Source of the DNA: an uncultured beta proteobacterium
Lineage (GTDB): Bacteria > Pseudomonadota > Gammaproteobacteria > Burkholderiales > Burkholderiaceae
Length of the DNA: 52,365 nt
Assembly: GCA_903846025.1 (NCBI GenBank)
Contig: CAIMZP010000023.1
Location: 1-52,365, forward strand
Direction: 5' to 3'
How positions within the stretch are numbered: position 1 is the first letter of the stretch; the number at the start of each line of letters is the position of its first letter. The notes under the pieces are model-generated. The model was not told the DNA's origin, did no database searches, and saw only the letters and a list, made by a program, of their open reading frames with translations. Position numbers and translations under genes: made by a program. Shown in pieces: positions 17,058 through 25,909 of the stretch.

Positions 17058-18260
17058 TTACCAATTCGGCTCGCGATCCGGCGTAGATGAAATGCGGTGC
17101 ACACTCAAATCCGCACCCTCATACTCCTCCTCATGTGACATCCGAATGCCCAATACCAGCTTCAATAGTCCATAAACTACAAAGCCGCCAATCAAAGCAA
17201 TGCCTATGCCAAGTGCGCTGCCAATTAACTGGCCGCCAAATGCAATTCCACCAATACCGCCCAGGGCTTTGCTACCAAAGATACCTGCTGCTAACCCACC
17301 CCAAAGCCCACACACTCCATGCAATGGCCATACACCCAAAACATCATCAATCTTCCAGCGGTTTTGCACCAAGGTAAACATATAAACAAAAAGGGCGCCA
17401 GCGATAAGCCCAACCACTAATGCCCCCATTGGATGCATTAGATCTGAGCCTGCACAAACCGCAACCAAACCAGCGAGAGGACCGTTATAAGTAAAGCCAG
17501 GGTCGTTACGTCCAACTACCCATGCAGCTAAAATACCTCCAACCATAGCCATCAATGAATTTATTGCGACTAAGCCACTAATTTTGTCGATACTTTGTGC
17601 GCTCATCACATTAAAACCAAACCAACCTACCGCCAAAATCCAAGCACCTAAAGCTAAAAATGGAATGCTTGATGGCGGATGCGCAGAAATATTGCCTTCC
17701 TTCGTATATCGTCCACGGCGTGCGCCCAAAAGTAAAATGGCGGGCAATGCAATCCAGCCACCTACAGCATGAACTACGATCGAGCCAGCAAAATCATGGA
17801 ACTCTTCGCCCGTTAGCCCTTTAATCCAGGCCTGAATACCGTAATGTTGATTCCAGGCAATCCCTTCAAAAAAGGGATAAACAAAACCCACGAGGATAAA
17901 AGTGGCAACTAGCTGAGGGTTGAACTTGGCACGCTCAGCAATACCGCCGGAAACAATAGCGGGGATAGCGGCTGCAAAGGTAAGAAGGAAAAAGAATTTT
18001 ACCAATTCATAACCATTTTTTTCTGCCAGTAATTCCGCTCCAGAGAAGAAATCTACCCCATAAGCAATGCTGTAACCAATAAAGAAATAAGCAATGGTTG
18101 AAACTGCAAAATCAACCAAAATTTTGACCAAGGCATTGACTTGGTTCTTTTTGCGAACAGTACCCAGCTCTAAAAATGCAAAGCCTGCATGCATGGCTAG
18201 CACCATAATGGCTCCAAGCAAAATGAATAAAGCATCGCTACCTGACTTCAAATTACTCAT
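17058..18260 (-). CDS. amtB: Ammonium transporter
   Basis: Amt/Mep/Rh-family channel for ammonium uptake, with eleven expected membrane helices. The pore histidine pair is H164 (IVVHAVGGW) and H314 (VWPLHGVCGLWGG). The N-terminus begins directly at the first helix with no cleavable signal, and 400 residues is typical. The cytoplasmic C-terminal tail (SHEEEYEGADLSVHRISS) carries the conserved regulatory region for PII binding. A glnK/PII gene normally sits next to amtB but is absent here. The start has the site AAGGGGAAAATTGCC. A palindrome resembling NtrC sites lies 66 bp upstream. Confidence 0.95.
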   Translation of the reverse strand: MSNLKSGSDALFILLGAIMVLAMHAGFAFLELGTVRKKNQVNALVKILVDFAVSTIAYFFIGYSIAYGVDFFSGAELLAEKNGYELVKFFFLLTFAAAIPAIVSGGIAERAKFNPQLVATFILVGFVYPFFEGIAWNQHYGIQAWIKGLTGEEFHDFAGSIVVHAVGGWIALPAILLLGARRGRYTKEGNISAHPPSSIPFLALGAWILAVGWFGFNVMSAQSIDKISGLVAINSLMAMVGGILAAWVVGRNDPGFTYNGPLAGLVAVCAGSDLMHPMGALVVGLIAGALFVYMFTLVQNRWKIDDVLGVWPLHGVCGLWGGLAAGIFGSKALGGIGGIAFGGQLIGSALGIGIALIGGFVVYGLLKLVLGIRMSHEEEYEGADLSVHRISSTPDREPNW

Positions 18261-18325
18261 GGCAATTTTCCCCTTGTATTTTGTGCATCATTATGGGGAA
18301 TATATAAACTCATATTGGGGCAAGA

Positions 18326-18342
18326 TGCACTAAATTAGTGCA
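18326..18342. promoter_or_regulatory. NtrC-like palindromic operator between amtB and the Rap1a-like gene
   Basis: TGCACTAAATTAGTGCA is a perfect palindrome except for its centre base and closely resembles NtrC sites (E. coli glnA site 2 is TGCACTAAAATGGTGCA, 15 of 17 identical). It lies 66 bp from the amtB start and 56 bp from the divergent start. No sigma-54 element of the GG-N10-GC kind was found between it and amtB. The assignment is by consensus only. Confidence 0.6.
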
Positions 18343-18398
18343 ATTAATCATTTCAGACATGGTATATGATTAAATTACACACACCAAAGGGAGAACTT

Positions 18399-18761
18399 AT
18401 GAAAAAAATCCTCATTGCTTTAGTTGCAGTCGGCGCATTTTGTGGCATTGCTCAGGCGCAAGAAAAGGTTCAAGTGCTTAGCACTCAAGAACTTACAAAT
18501 GTTTGCAAGCTTCCAGCAAGCCCAGAGTCTCGTAGTTTTTGTATTGGCTATTCAACGGCTATTTATGACACTTACTTGGCAACACGTCATCCACAACGCG
18601 CTAAGCCGTTCATCTGCGTTAAACAACCTGCTCCATCACGCGATGAAGTGATTGGTGATTTTGTAAAGTTTGCGCAAGAGAATGCATCACTTGCTGATAA
18701 GCCCGCCTCCGGTGTCTTCCTCGGCTTTATGGCTGCGCGCTTTCCTTGTGCTAAGAAATAA
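18399..18761 (+). CDS. Rap1a/Tai-like small secreted protein
   Basis: A 120-residue protein with a signal peptide (KKILIALVAVGAFCGIAQA, cleavage after AQA). The mature part has the cysteine pattern of the Rap1a/Tai immunity family: NVCKLPAS, SFCIGYSTAIYDTYL, PFICVKQPAPS and a terminal ARFPCAKK. Named members are immunity proteins for type VI amidase effectors, but many homologues exist outside such loci. No effector or secretion gene is nearby, so an immunity role is not supported. ATG 18399 has a clear site (AAAGGGAG); an upstream ATG at 18366 is rejected. Divergent from amtB, 44 bp before a lipoprotein gene. Confidence 0.75.
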   Translation: MKKILIALVAVGAFCGIAQAQEKVQVLSTQELTNVCKLPASPESRSFCIGYSTAIYDTYLATRHPQRAKPFICVKQPAPSRDEVIGDFVKFAQENASLADKPASGVFLGFMAARFPCAKK

Positions 18762-18805
18762 ATCAAACAACTTAGCCAATTCAACATATATAAGGATCAG
18801 TTGAT

Positions 18806-19093
18806 ATGAAAAAAATTATCGCCATTACAGTAGCAACTTTAGCGATTGCTGGTTGCTCCAATATGAGCAATACAGAACAACGCACCTTATCTGGTGCCGG
18901 CATTGGTGCAGCTGCTGGTGCCGTTGGTACGGCCCTGTTGCACGGAAATCCGATCTGGGGTGCAGTTGGTGGTGCAGCAGTTGGTGCAGCATCTGGTTAT
19001 GTTTATGACGCCTACAAGAAAAATGAAGGGTCCAACTACAACGCAGGATATAAGGCTGGTAAAAGTAATCAGCCAAATACAGCGCCTAACTAA
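18806..19093 (+). CDS. Glycine-zipper lipoprotein
   Basis: A 95-residue lipoprotein. The signal peptide ends in a lipobox (LAIAGCSN) with lipidation at C17. The mature part has a glycine zipper (GAGIGAAAGAVGTALLHG and AVGGAAVGAASGYVYD), two hairpin-forming glycine-rich helices as in YMGG/OmpA-like lipoproteins. Probably outer-membrane or periplasmic. A short charged C-terminal tail follows (KKNEGSNYNAGYKAGKS). It has a start site AAGGATCAG and ends in a double hairpin terminator. Co-transcription with the Rap1a-like gene is likely. Function unknown. Confidence 0.88.
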   Translation: MKKIIAITVATLAIAGCSNMSNTEQRTLSGAGIGAAAGAVGTALLHGNPIWGAVGGAAVGAASGYVYDAYKKNEGSNYNAGYKAGKSNQPNTAPN

Positions 19094-19112
19094 TCACCCC
19101 AATTCCGCGCTA

Positions 19113-19132
19113 CATGCCTTAACAATGGCATG
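19113..19132 (+). other. Small hairpin ahead of the terminator
   Basis: CATGCC (19113-19118) and GGCATG (19127-19132) form a perfect 6-bp stem around an 8-nt loop, immediately before the intrinsic terminator. It may help 3'-end stability; no other role is evident. Confidence 0.4.
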
Positions 19133-19134
19133 AC

Positions 19135-19173
19135 AAAAAACCCAGCCTGTATTAATTTACTAGCTGGGTTTTT
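19135..19173. terminator. Bidirectional terminator overlapping the osmC 3' end
   Basis: AAAACCCAGC and GCTGGGTTTTT (stem CCCAGC 19141-19146 with GCTGGG 19163-19168) with flanking A and T runs on both sides. On the plus strand it ends the lipoprotein transcript. On the minus strand the stem arm 19163-19173 encodes the last OsmC residues (KTQL) and the TAA at 19152-19154 lies in the loop. Confidence 0.8.
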
Positions 19174-19541
19174 ATTTGGATCTCTCCAGATAATGCCAAA
19201 TGCATAGGGCACTTATTTGCAATTTCAAGTAAGCGCTGTTTTTGTGCATCATCAACTTTTCCAAGCAACTCAATATGGCGCGAGAACTGCTCAATATTAT
19301 TTTCTCGCATAATATCCACAGTCACAATCGCATCCTCCAGATTCCAACCCTTATGTTCTGCATACATCTTTAAGGTCATACTGGTGCAACTGGCCAGAGC
19401 TACCGCAAGATATTCATGTGGCGAAGGGCCCGTATCGGCGCCTCCACGACTTGATTCTGTATCGGCCAGCAGAGATAATCCTCCTACTAGTATTTTCTGC
19501 TGGAAAGGACCTACACCAAACCGGGACTGAACTTTTCTCAC
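19152..19541 (-). CDS. OsmC/Ohr family protein
   Basis: A 129-residue protein of the OsmC family, small thiol-dependent hydroperoxide reductases. The two catalytic-type cysteines are present: C52 in ALASCTSMTLKMYAEHKGW and C111 in NKCPMHLALSG. Q/E residues of the family dimer interface are partly kept. The short single-domain form resembles the YhfA-like subgroup rather than Ohr. It begins 19 bp after the htpG stop on the same strand, so heat-shock co-expression with htpG is plausible. The terminator is formed partly by its last codons. Confidence 0.88.
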   Translation of the reverse strand: MRKVQSRFGVGPFQQKILVGGLSLLADTESSRGGADTGPSPHEYLAVALASCTSMTLKMYAEHKGWNLEDAIVTVDIMRENNIEQFSRHIELLGKVDDAQKQRLLEIANKCPMHLALSGEIQIKTQLVN

Positions 19542-19560
19542 GTTTACCTTAATAAAAGAA

Positions 19561-21462
19561 TTAATCTAAAAGTAACTTATTGATGCGCTTCACAAAACTA
19601 GCCGGGTCGTTTAACTGACCACCTTCTGCCAAGACCGCCTGATCAAATAGAACGTTAGTCCATTCATCAAACTGCTTGTCATCGGATTTAAGCTTTAGAA
19701 CCAAAGGGTGCTCAGGATTAATTTCCAAAATAGGCTTGGTGTCTGGCGCTTGTTGGCCAGCGGCTTTTAACATGCGCATTAAATTCCCAGATAGTTCATT
19801 TTCATCTGCCACCAAACAGGCTGGGGAATCAGTTAAGCGGAAAGTGACTCGAACATCTTTCACTCGGTCTGATAACGTGTTTTTCATGCGATCTAATAGA
19901 TCTTTAAAATTCTTTTCCGTATCTTCGTGCTCTTGCTTTTCTTTCTCATCACTCAAACTACCTAGATCTAAATCACCCTTGGCAACAGAAGTCATTTGCT
20001 TGCCATCAAATTCAGTGAAGAAAGATAACATCCATTCATCCACACGATCAGAAAGTAGCAACACTTCAACACCTTTTTTACGGAAAATTTCCAGGTGGGG
20101 ACTATTTTTTGCGGCATTAAAAGCGTCCCCAGTAACGTAATAAATCTTATCCTGGCCTTCCTTCATACGTGCCACATAGTCAACTAAAGAAACCGTTTGA
20201 TCGGCAGAGTCGGTATGAGTGCTTGCAAAGCGCAAAAGCTTTAGGATTCTTTCTTGGTTCGCTTGATCTTCGCCAACCCCCTCTTTCAAAACCTGCCCAA
20301 ATTCTGCCCAGAAGGTACGATATTTTTCCTTCTTATCCCCATCATCGCTATTCGCCAAATCCTCAAGCATGCTAAGGACTCGTTTGGTTGAGCTTTCACG
20401 GATAACTTTCACATCTCGTGACTCTTGTAAAATTTCACGAGATACATTTAAGGGCAGATCAACCGAATCGATAACGCCGGTAACAAAGCGGAGATACATG
20501 GGCATTAACTGCTCTGCATCATCCATGATGAAAACCCGCTTTACATACAACTTGATACCACCACGCTTATTGCGATCCCACAAATCGAATGGCGCTTTGG
20601 TCGGAACATAAAGCAATTGAGTAAACTCACTCCGACCTTCTACCCGATTTAATGAGTAACACAAGGGATTTTCATAATCGTGTGAAAGATGTTTATAAAA
20701 CTCGTTGTACTGATCTTGCGTGATCTCCGATTTTGGCCTTGCCCATAAGGCGCTCGATTGGTTAATGCTTTCCAGTTCATCCTTGATGACCTGGACTTTC
20801 TTTTCCTCATCCCACTCCTCCTTATTCATCTGAATCGGTAAAGAGATATGGTCTGAATATTTTCGAATAATCGACTTCAACTGATAACTAGACAGGAAGT
20901 CATCTTCGCCTTCGCGCAAATGCATGATGATTGATGTACCACGCTTGGGACGATCAATATTTTCTACAGTAAATTCACCAGAGCCATCCGATTCCCAGCG
21001 CACACCATCGGTGGCAGGCAAGCCCGCACGACGAGTTTCTACAGTAATGCGATCGGCAACGATAAAAGCAGAGTAAAAACCAACACCAAACTGCCCAATT
21101 AAGGCTGCATCCTTTTGTTGATCGCCAGATAATTTTGAGAAAAATTCTTTAGTTCCTGACCGAGCAATGGTTCCTAGATTAGAAATGACTTCGTCACGAC
21201 TCATGCCGATGCCGTTATCAGAAATAGTCAGGGTTCGATTTGCCCTGTCAAAGCCCACGGTAATCTTGAGATCAGGATCATCCCCATACCAATCTAGATG
21301 CTCAATCCCCTCAAAACGGAGCTTATCTGAGGCGTCGGATGCATTAGAGATCAACTCACGCAAGAAGATTTCCTTATTGGAGTACAAGGAATGGATCATG
21401 AGTTGTAATAATTGCTTTACTTCGGCCTGAAAGCCCAAAGTTTCTTTACTAGCTGCGGCCAT
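19561..21462 (-). CDS. htpG: Chaperone HtpG (Hsp90)
   Basis: Bacterial Hsp90: ATP-dependent chaperone acting with DnaK. The N-terminal GHKL ATPase domain includes [16 protein letters not shown] (about 39-54), [10 protein letters not shown] and [11 protein letters not shown]. The middle domain with [18 protein letters not shown] and the C-terminal dimerisation domain follow. 633 residues is the normal bacterial length. The start ATG at 21462 follows a leader of about 30 nt from an excellent sigma-32 promoter. osmC lies 19 bp downstream. Confidence 0.98.
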   Translation of the reverse strand: MAAASKETLGFQAEVKQLLQLMIHSLYSNKEIFLRELISNASDASDKLRFEGIEHLDWYGDDPDLKITVGFDRANRTLTISDNGIGMSRDEVISNLGTIARSGTKEFFSKLSGDQQKDAALIGQFGVGFYSAFIVADRITVETRRAGLPATDGVRWESDGSGEFTVENIDRPKRGTSIIMHLREGEDDFLSSYQLKSIIRKYSDHISLPIQMNKEEWDEEKKVQVIKDELESINQSSALWARPKSEITQDQYNEFYKHLSHDYENPLCYSLNRVEGRSEFTQLLYVPTKAPFDLWDRNKRGGIKLYVKRVFIMDDAEQLMPMYLRFVTGVIDSVDLPLNVSREILQESRDVKVIRESSTKRVLSMLEDLANSDDGDKKEKYRTFWAEFGQVLKEGVGEDQANQERILKLLRFASTHTDSADQTVSLVDYVARMKEGQDKIYYVTGDAFNAAKNSPHLEIFRKKGVEVLLLSDRVDEWMLSFFTEFDGKQMTSVAKGDLDLGSLSDEKEKQEHEDTEKNFKDLLDRMKNTLSDRVKDVRVTFRLTDSPACLVADENELSGNLMRMLKAAGQQAPDTKPILEINPEHPLVLKLKSDDKQFDEWTNVLFDQAVLAEGGQLNDPASFVKRINKLLLD

Positions 21463-21499
21463 ATAAATACCCTCTAAGTAAGTTTTCTTAACCCCTCTT

Positions 21500-21527
21500 A
21501 AATGGGGTTTATTCCTATAATTTCAAG
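21500..21527 (-). promoter_or_regulatory. Sigma-32 (RpoH) heat-shock promoter of htpG
   Basis: On the minus strand, CTTGAAA (21521-21527), a 13-bp spacer, and CCCCATTT (21500-21507). This matches the heat-shock consensus CTTGAAA-N11-16-CCCCATNT completely. The start codon is 38 bp after the -10 element. Confidence 0.9.
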
Positions 21528-21879
21528 ATGGTAATCAAGATTTAAAATTTAAGCGCTGGGCTGATCCAATATAGGACCATAAACGCCCCAAATATAGACT
21601 TGTAACAGGGCGGTTAGGATTAACCAAAAGTTACAACACACCCGAAGGGATATGCTGCGAACTAATAATTATAAATTCTCGCTTAAGCCACTCAAATCAC
21701 AGGTACCGATAAATACCGTATTTGAGTCAGTCAAGATGTTCTGGGTGAGCTTTAAAACAACGGTTTCATTTGAGCAATTACCTACTAATTAATGCTTCAT
21801 AACCAAGCTTTAATTTAAGAAAAATCTCTTCAACCACCAAGATTCTTTAAGTCTGGAGTCAGGCTGATACTATGCCCTA
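21528..21879. other. Longest gene-free stretch (htpG - antiporter), little recognised
   Basis: About 350 bp between the htpG promoter and the antiporter start. No reading frame with a convincing start, no tRNA and no known riboswitch consensus was seen. It holds an inverted repeat CTCAAAT (21691-21697) / ATTTGAG (21720-21726) enclosing GGTA/TACC. It probably carries the antiporter promoter and leader; no -35/-10 pair is called. Confidence 0.4.
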
Positions 21880-23142
21880 ATGAACTTTACCTCTGCAGAG
21901 CTTGGCGCAAGCATCATTTTCGCAATAGCCGTACTTCACACCTTTTGCACATCTTATTTTGAGATGCTTGCAAAGCAGTCTCCTGGGCATGCAGGCTTAT
22001 GGTATTTGCTGGGTGAGGTAGAAATTGTTTTTGGTTTTTGGGCGGCTATTTTAATTGTTTACATTGGCCTTACCAATGACTTGGCTGCAGCAAAAGACTA
22101 CGCCAATAAACGCAACTTCACAGAACCTCTTTTTGTATTTGCCATTATGGTGGTCGCTGGTAGCAAGCCCATTTTATATGCCTCTAATCAAATATTACAT
22201 ACCCTTGGAAAGGGCTTGCAATTTTTACTGCGGGCGCGAAGTGCGCCGATCCTCTATTTTCTAACTTTAGGTATTACCCCTCTTTTAGGCTCACTAGTTA
22301 CCGAGCCTGCAGCGATGACTTTAGCTGCTTTTTTGTTACGTGATTTAGTTTATAAGCATAAGTGTTCAAACGCATTACTTTTTGGGACGCTTGGGGTCTT
22401 GTTTGTGAATATTTCAATCGGTGGAACACTTACCAATTTTGCTGCACCACCAGTCTTGATGGTTGCCACTACATGGGATTGGAGTTCGGCGTTCATGTTC
22501 GCTAATTTCGGTCTTGAGTCGTGCATTGTTATTTTAATTAATGCACTGGGTGCAACCCTGCTCTTTCATCGCCAACTTATTGAGCCAACCATTGCGAAGA
22601 CAAAACCCAAGATGCCCCTAGCGGTCATTCTTGTGCATCTATTATTTTTAGCGGGTGTAGTTATTTTTGCGCACGATCCCGTCATCTTTATGTGGCTACT
22701 TCTTTTCTTTATTGGTTTTGCTACTGCCTACCCAAAATATCAAAGTCCTTTAATCCTAAAAGAAGCCCTTCTGGTTGGCTTCTTTTTGGGTGGATTGGTC
22801 GTTTTAGGTGCCTTACAAGGATGGTGGCTTCAACCCATTTTGCAAAATATGAGTCCTACCGCCGTTTTTTATGGCAGCTTAGCTCTTACGGCCATTACGG
22901 ATAATGCAGCCTTAACCTACCTAGGATCGCTCGTATCTGGGACCTCTCCTGAGTTCAAGTTGGCATTGGTGGGTGGGGCAGTTGCTGGTGGTGGTTTAAC
23001 TGTGATCGCCAACGCCCCTAACCCAGCCGGTATCGCTATATTGCGTAGTTATTTTCCCAATGGAGCTGTCTCAGCCCTCTATTTACTTTTAGGGGCCCTA
23101 CCACCAACCCTAGTCGCTATTTTGGTCTATCGCCTGATATAG
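21880..23142 (+). CDS. Putative sodium/proton antiporter
   Basis: A 420-residue inner-membrane protein with about eleven to twelve hydrophobic segments. It resembles the bacterial family called putative Na+/H+ antiporter (Na_H_antiport_3). Marked features are PLLGSLVTEPAAMTLAAFLL, with a charged pair inside the membrane region, GGTLTNFAAPPVLMVA, and a second half with ALTAITDNAALTYLGSLV and NAPNPAGIAI. The two half-motifs suggest internal pseudo-symmetry. Transported ions are not proven. No strong ribosome site: the start follows CTATGCCCTA. Single gene before miaB. Confidence 0.82.
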   Translation: MNFTSAELGASIIFAIAVLHTFCTSYFEMLAKQSPGHAGLWYLLGEVEIVFGFWAAILIVYIGLTNDLAAAKDYANKRNFTEPLFVFAIMVVAGSKPILYASNQILHTLGKGLQFLLRARSAPILYFLTLGITPLLGSLVTEPAAMTLAAFLLRDLVYKHKCSNALLFGTLGVLFVNISIGGTLTNFAAPPVLMVATTWDWSSAFMFANFGLESCIVILINALGATLLFHRQLIEPTIAKTKPKMPLAVILVHLLFLAGVVIFAHDPVIFMWLLLFFIGFATAYPKYQSPLILKEALLVGFFLGGLVVLGALQGWWLQPILQNMSPTAVFYGSLALTAITDNAALTYLGSLVSGTSPEFKLALVGGAVAGGGLTVIANAPNPAGIAILRSYFPNGAVSALYLLLGALPPTLVAILVYRLI

Positions 23143-23200
23143 GATAGATTATCCCGTAAAATCAGAGCTTCGCCCCCAGCTATAAACCTGAAAACGGCAT

Positions 23201-24544
23201 ATGAAAAAGCTCTACATCAAAACCTTTGGCTGTCAAATGAACGAGTATGACTCGGGCAAAATGGCCGACCTCCTTCATGCGAATGAAGGAATGGTTATGA
23301 CCGACAGCCCCGAAGATGCTGACGTCGTTTTACTAAACACTTGCTCGATTCGAGAAAAAGCAGAAGACAAAGTTTTTTCTGATTTAGGTCGCTTGCGTGA
23401 GCTAAAAAAAAATAAACCAGATTTATTGATTGGGGTTGGTGGCTGCGTAGCCAGTCAAGAAGGGCAACAGATTATTAGCAGAGCCCCTTATGTGGATGTA
23501 GTGTTCGGTCCTCAAACTTTGCATCGCTTGTCTGACTTACTTTCACGGCGACGAGAAACTGGCCGGCCCCAAGTGGACATTTCTTTTCCAGAGATTGAAA
23601 AGTTTGATCATCTTCCAGTCTCCCGCCAAACCCGTGGTTCTGCCTATGTTTCTATTATGGAAGGCTGCTCTAAGTATTGCAGCTACTGTGTCGTACCCTA
23701 TACGAGAGGTGAAGAGGTATCTCGCCCGCTCGATGACGTCCTCACTGAGGTGGCCAGCTTAGCGTCTCAAGGCGTAAAAGAAATAGTCTTGCTTGGGCAA
23801 AACGTCAATGCTTACCTGGGGAAAATGGGGGGCACAGATGAGATAGCGGACTTTGCCTTGCTCATTGAATACATTGCGGAAATACCAGGACTTGAGCGCA
23901 TTCGCTTTACTACAAGTCACCCTAAAGAATTTACCCAGCGTTTGATTGACGTGTATGCCAAAGTGCCAAAGTTGGTAAGCCACTTACATCTTCCAGTTCA
24001 ACATGCATCTGATTCGGTCTTATCTGCAATGAAGCGTGGCTACACCGCCTTAGAGTACAAAAGTATCATTCGCAAAATGCGTGCGGTTCGCCCTGACCTT
24101 ACTCTATCGAGCGACTTTATCGTTGGCTTCCCAGGTGAGACTGATGCAGACTTTGAGAAGTTACTCAATATGGTTAAAGAACTCAACTTTGATAACAGCT
24201 TTTGCTTTATTTTTAGCGCCCGCCCTGGTACACCAGCCGCTAACTTAAAAGACGATACCCCTTATGAAATCAAACTTAAGCGTTTGCAAACATTGCTTGC
24301 ACTAGTAGAATCTCAGGCCAATCAAATCAGTCAAAAAATGTTGGGTAATACCGAACGAATACTTATTGAGGGTTTGGCAAAAGATGGCATCAATCTACAA
24401 GGTCGGGCTGCCAATAATCGGGTAATTCATTTTTCTGCAGGCGACCGAGATATCGAATCTTTAATTGGACAGATGGTGGATATTCAAATTACTGAAGTGC
24501 TCAATTACACCCTCAGAGGTGAGCTAGCTCATGCACATGCCTAA
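23201..24544 (+). CDS. miaB: tRNA-2-methylthio-N6-dimethylallyladenosine synthase
   Basis: Radical-SAM methylthiotransferase that converts i6A37 to ms2i6A37 in tRNAs reading UNN codons. It has two iron-sulfur clusters. The N-terminal cluster uses C11, C48 and C82; the radical-SAM cluster uses C156, C160 and C163 in [18 protein letters not shown]-terminal TRAM domain is present (about 380-440). 447 residues is normal. It overlaps the ybeY start by 14 bp, and the ybeZ (phoH-like) gene that usually lies between them is absent here. Confidence 0.96.
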   Translation: MKKLYIKTFGCQMNEYDSGKMADLLHANEGMVMTDSPEDADVVLLNTCSIREKAEDKVFSDLGRLRELKKNKPDLLIGVGGCVASQEGQQIISRAPYVDVVFGPQTLHRLSDLLSRRRETGRPQVDISFPEIEKFDHLPVSRQTRGSAYVSIMEGCSKYCSYCVVPYTRGEEVSRPLDDVLTEVASLASQGVKEIVLLGQNVNAYLGKMGGTDEIADFALLIEYIAEIPGLERIRFTTSHPKEFTQRLIDVYAKVPKLVSHLHLPVQHASDSVLSAMKRGYTALEYKSIIRKMRAVRPDLTLSSDFIVGFPGETDADFEKLLNMVKELNFDNSFCFIFSARPGTPAANLKDDTPYEIKLKRLQTLLALVESQANQISQKMLGNTERILIEGLAKDGINLQGRAANNRVIHFSAGDRDIESLIGQMVDIQITEVLNYTLRGELAHAHA

Positions 24545-25007
24545 AATAACTAAACTCAAACTGGAAATTGGAATTCAATACGCAAGTCCTGCGATTGAAC
24601 AGTCAATAACGGCGATCGCATCACCGGCTCTCATGAAAAAATGGGTTAAAAAAACCATTAGCCGAGATGGGATGATCACTCTGCGTTTTGTCAATCAGTC
24701 CGAAGGAAAAAAACTGAACTTGGCCTTTCGTAAAAAAGATAAGGCCACCAATGTACTGACTTTCCCTTATGAGCTCAGCAAAAAAATCTTGTCGGCCGAT
24801 ATTATTTTTTGCCTCCCTGTCATTAAAAAAGAGGCGCGCGAACAGGGTAAGATTGTTAAAGCCCACCTAGCCCACTTAATTATTCATGGGTGCCTACATG
24901 CCCAAGGCTTTGATCATGAGACTGATAAAGAGGCAAAAGAAATGGAAATACAGGAAATTCATATCCTGAAGTCCCTCGGCTTTAGTAACCCCTACCAGGC
25001 GATTTAG
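24531..25007 (+). CDS. ybeY: Endoribonuclease YbeY (rRNA maturation factor)
   Basis: Zinc-dependent single-strand RNase needed for 16S rRNA 3'-end maturation and ribosome quality control. The metal motif [11 protein letters not shown] gives H119, H123 and H129. ATG 24531 has a well placed site AGAGGTGAG inside miaB; ATG 24537 is two codons later. 158 residues, normal. The lysine-rich N-terminal region is longer and more basic than in E. coli. Upstream partner gene ybeZ is missing; corC and lnt follow as in other proteobacteria. Confidence 0.93.
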   Translation: MHMPKITKLKLEIGIQYASPAIEQSITAIASPALMKKWVKKTISRDGMITLRFVNQSEGKKLNLAFRKKDKATNVLTFPYELSKKILSADIIFCLPVIKKEAREQGKIVKAHLAHLIIHGCLHAQGFDHETDKEAKEMEIQEIHILKSLGFSNPYQAI

Positions 25008-25061
25008 TACTCCAACTAATACATTCTCTGAAATTACTTTTTTCTACGCTATCCTTAATAT

Positions 25062-25901
25062 ATGCCTGACCCCAAAAAATCCCTATTAGAACGCTTGGCT
25101 GAATTTTTAACGCCTCAACCCACAAGCCCCACAGAACGTCGTCAAGAACTCATTGACACTCTGAGAGAAGCGCAAATTGAAGGTTTAATTGATGCCGATG
25201 CCCTCTCGATGATCGAAGGCGTATTTCAGGTGGGGCAACTATGCGCTCGGGATATTTTGGTGCCCCGCGCCCAAATTGACTGGATTGACATCAACCTGTC
25301 GCTTTCAGAAATTATTCGGAGTGTTATTACTGCGGCCCATTCCCGTTTTCCCGTTTTTGAAGGTGGTCGTGACAATGTGATAGGCACCTTATTAGCAAAG
25401 GACCTGTTGCGCCATTCGTCTGAAAAAGATTTTCAAGTGCGTGATTGGTTACGTCCAGCTGTATTTATCCCCGAATCAAAACGCCTTAGCGTTTTATTGC
25501 GAGATTTTAAAGATAATCGCAATCACCTGGCCATTGTTGTAGATGAATATAGTGGTGTAGCTGGAATTATTACGATCGAAGACGTACTTGAACAAATTGT
25601 CGGAGATATTGAGGATGAGCATGATATTGATGAAGAGGCCGATAATCTGATCGCATTGGATAACGGCGATATCCGCGTAAAAGGCATTACAGAGTTAGAA
25701 CAGTTCAATGAAACTTTAGGTACTGAGTTTGAACTTGAGGGCATTGAGACTGTTGCTGGTTTGGTCATTCAGCATTTAGGGCGCGTGCCAAAAATTGGCG
25801 AGCTTACTGAGATTGGCGGCATTCAATTTGAAGTACAGCGTGCAGACCCACGGCAAATTCATATTTTGTTAGCACGTAAACTTTCTAAAAAATCTGACTG
25901 A
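25062..25901 (+). CDS. corC: HlyC/CorC family transporter-associated protein (YbeX)
   Basis: Cytoplasmic protein with two CBS domains (about 60-185; DILVPRAQIDWIDINLSL and VVDEYSGVAGIITIEDVLEQ) and a C-terminal CorC_HlyC domain (about 195-275). Annotated as a magnesium and cobalt efflux protein; in E. coli YbeX affects ribosome metabolism and magnesium balance. It lacks the membrane domain of full-length relatives. The length of 279 residues is typical. It lies between ybeY and lnt, so it is part of one operon. Function beyond this is not settled. Confidence 0.92.
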   Translation: MPDPKKSLLERLAEFLTPQPTSPTERRQELIDTLREAQIEGLIDADALSMIEGVFQVGQLCARDILVPRAQIDWIDINLSLSEIIRSVITAAHSRFPVFEGGRDNVIGTLLAKDLLRHSSEKDFQVRDWLRPAVFIPESKRLSVLLRDFKDNRNHLAIVVDEYSGVAGIITIEDVLEQIVGDIEDEHDIDEEADNLIALDNGDIRVKGITELEQFNETLGTEFELEGIETVAGLVIQHLGRVPKIGELTEIGGIQFEVQRADPRQIHILLARKLSKKSD

Positions 25902-25909
25902 GTGCTTCC

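Noticed and set aside
18261..18325. Sigma-54 promoter for amtB
   Set aside because: No GG-N10-GC element in either strand; the nearest GG/GC pairs have only 8 bp between them.
24531..24537. ybeY start at the second ATG (24537)
   Set aside because: The Shine-Dalgarno AGAGGTGAG is better spaced for 24531; both remain possible but differ by two codons only.
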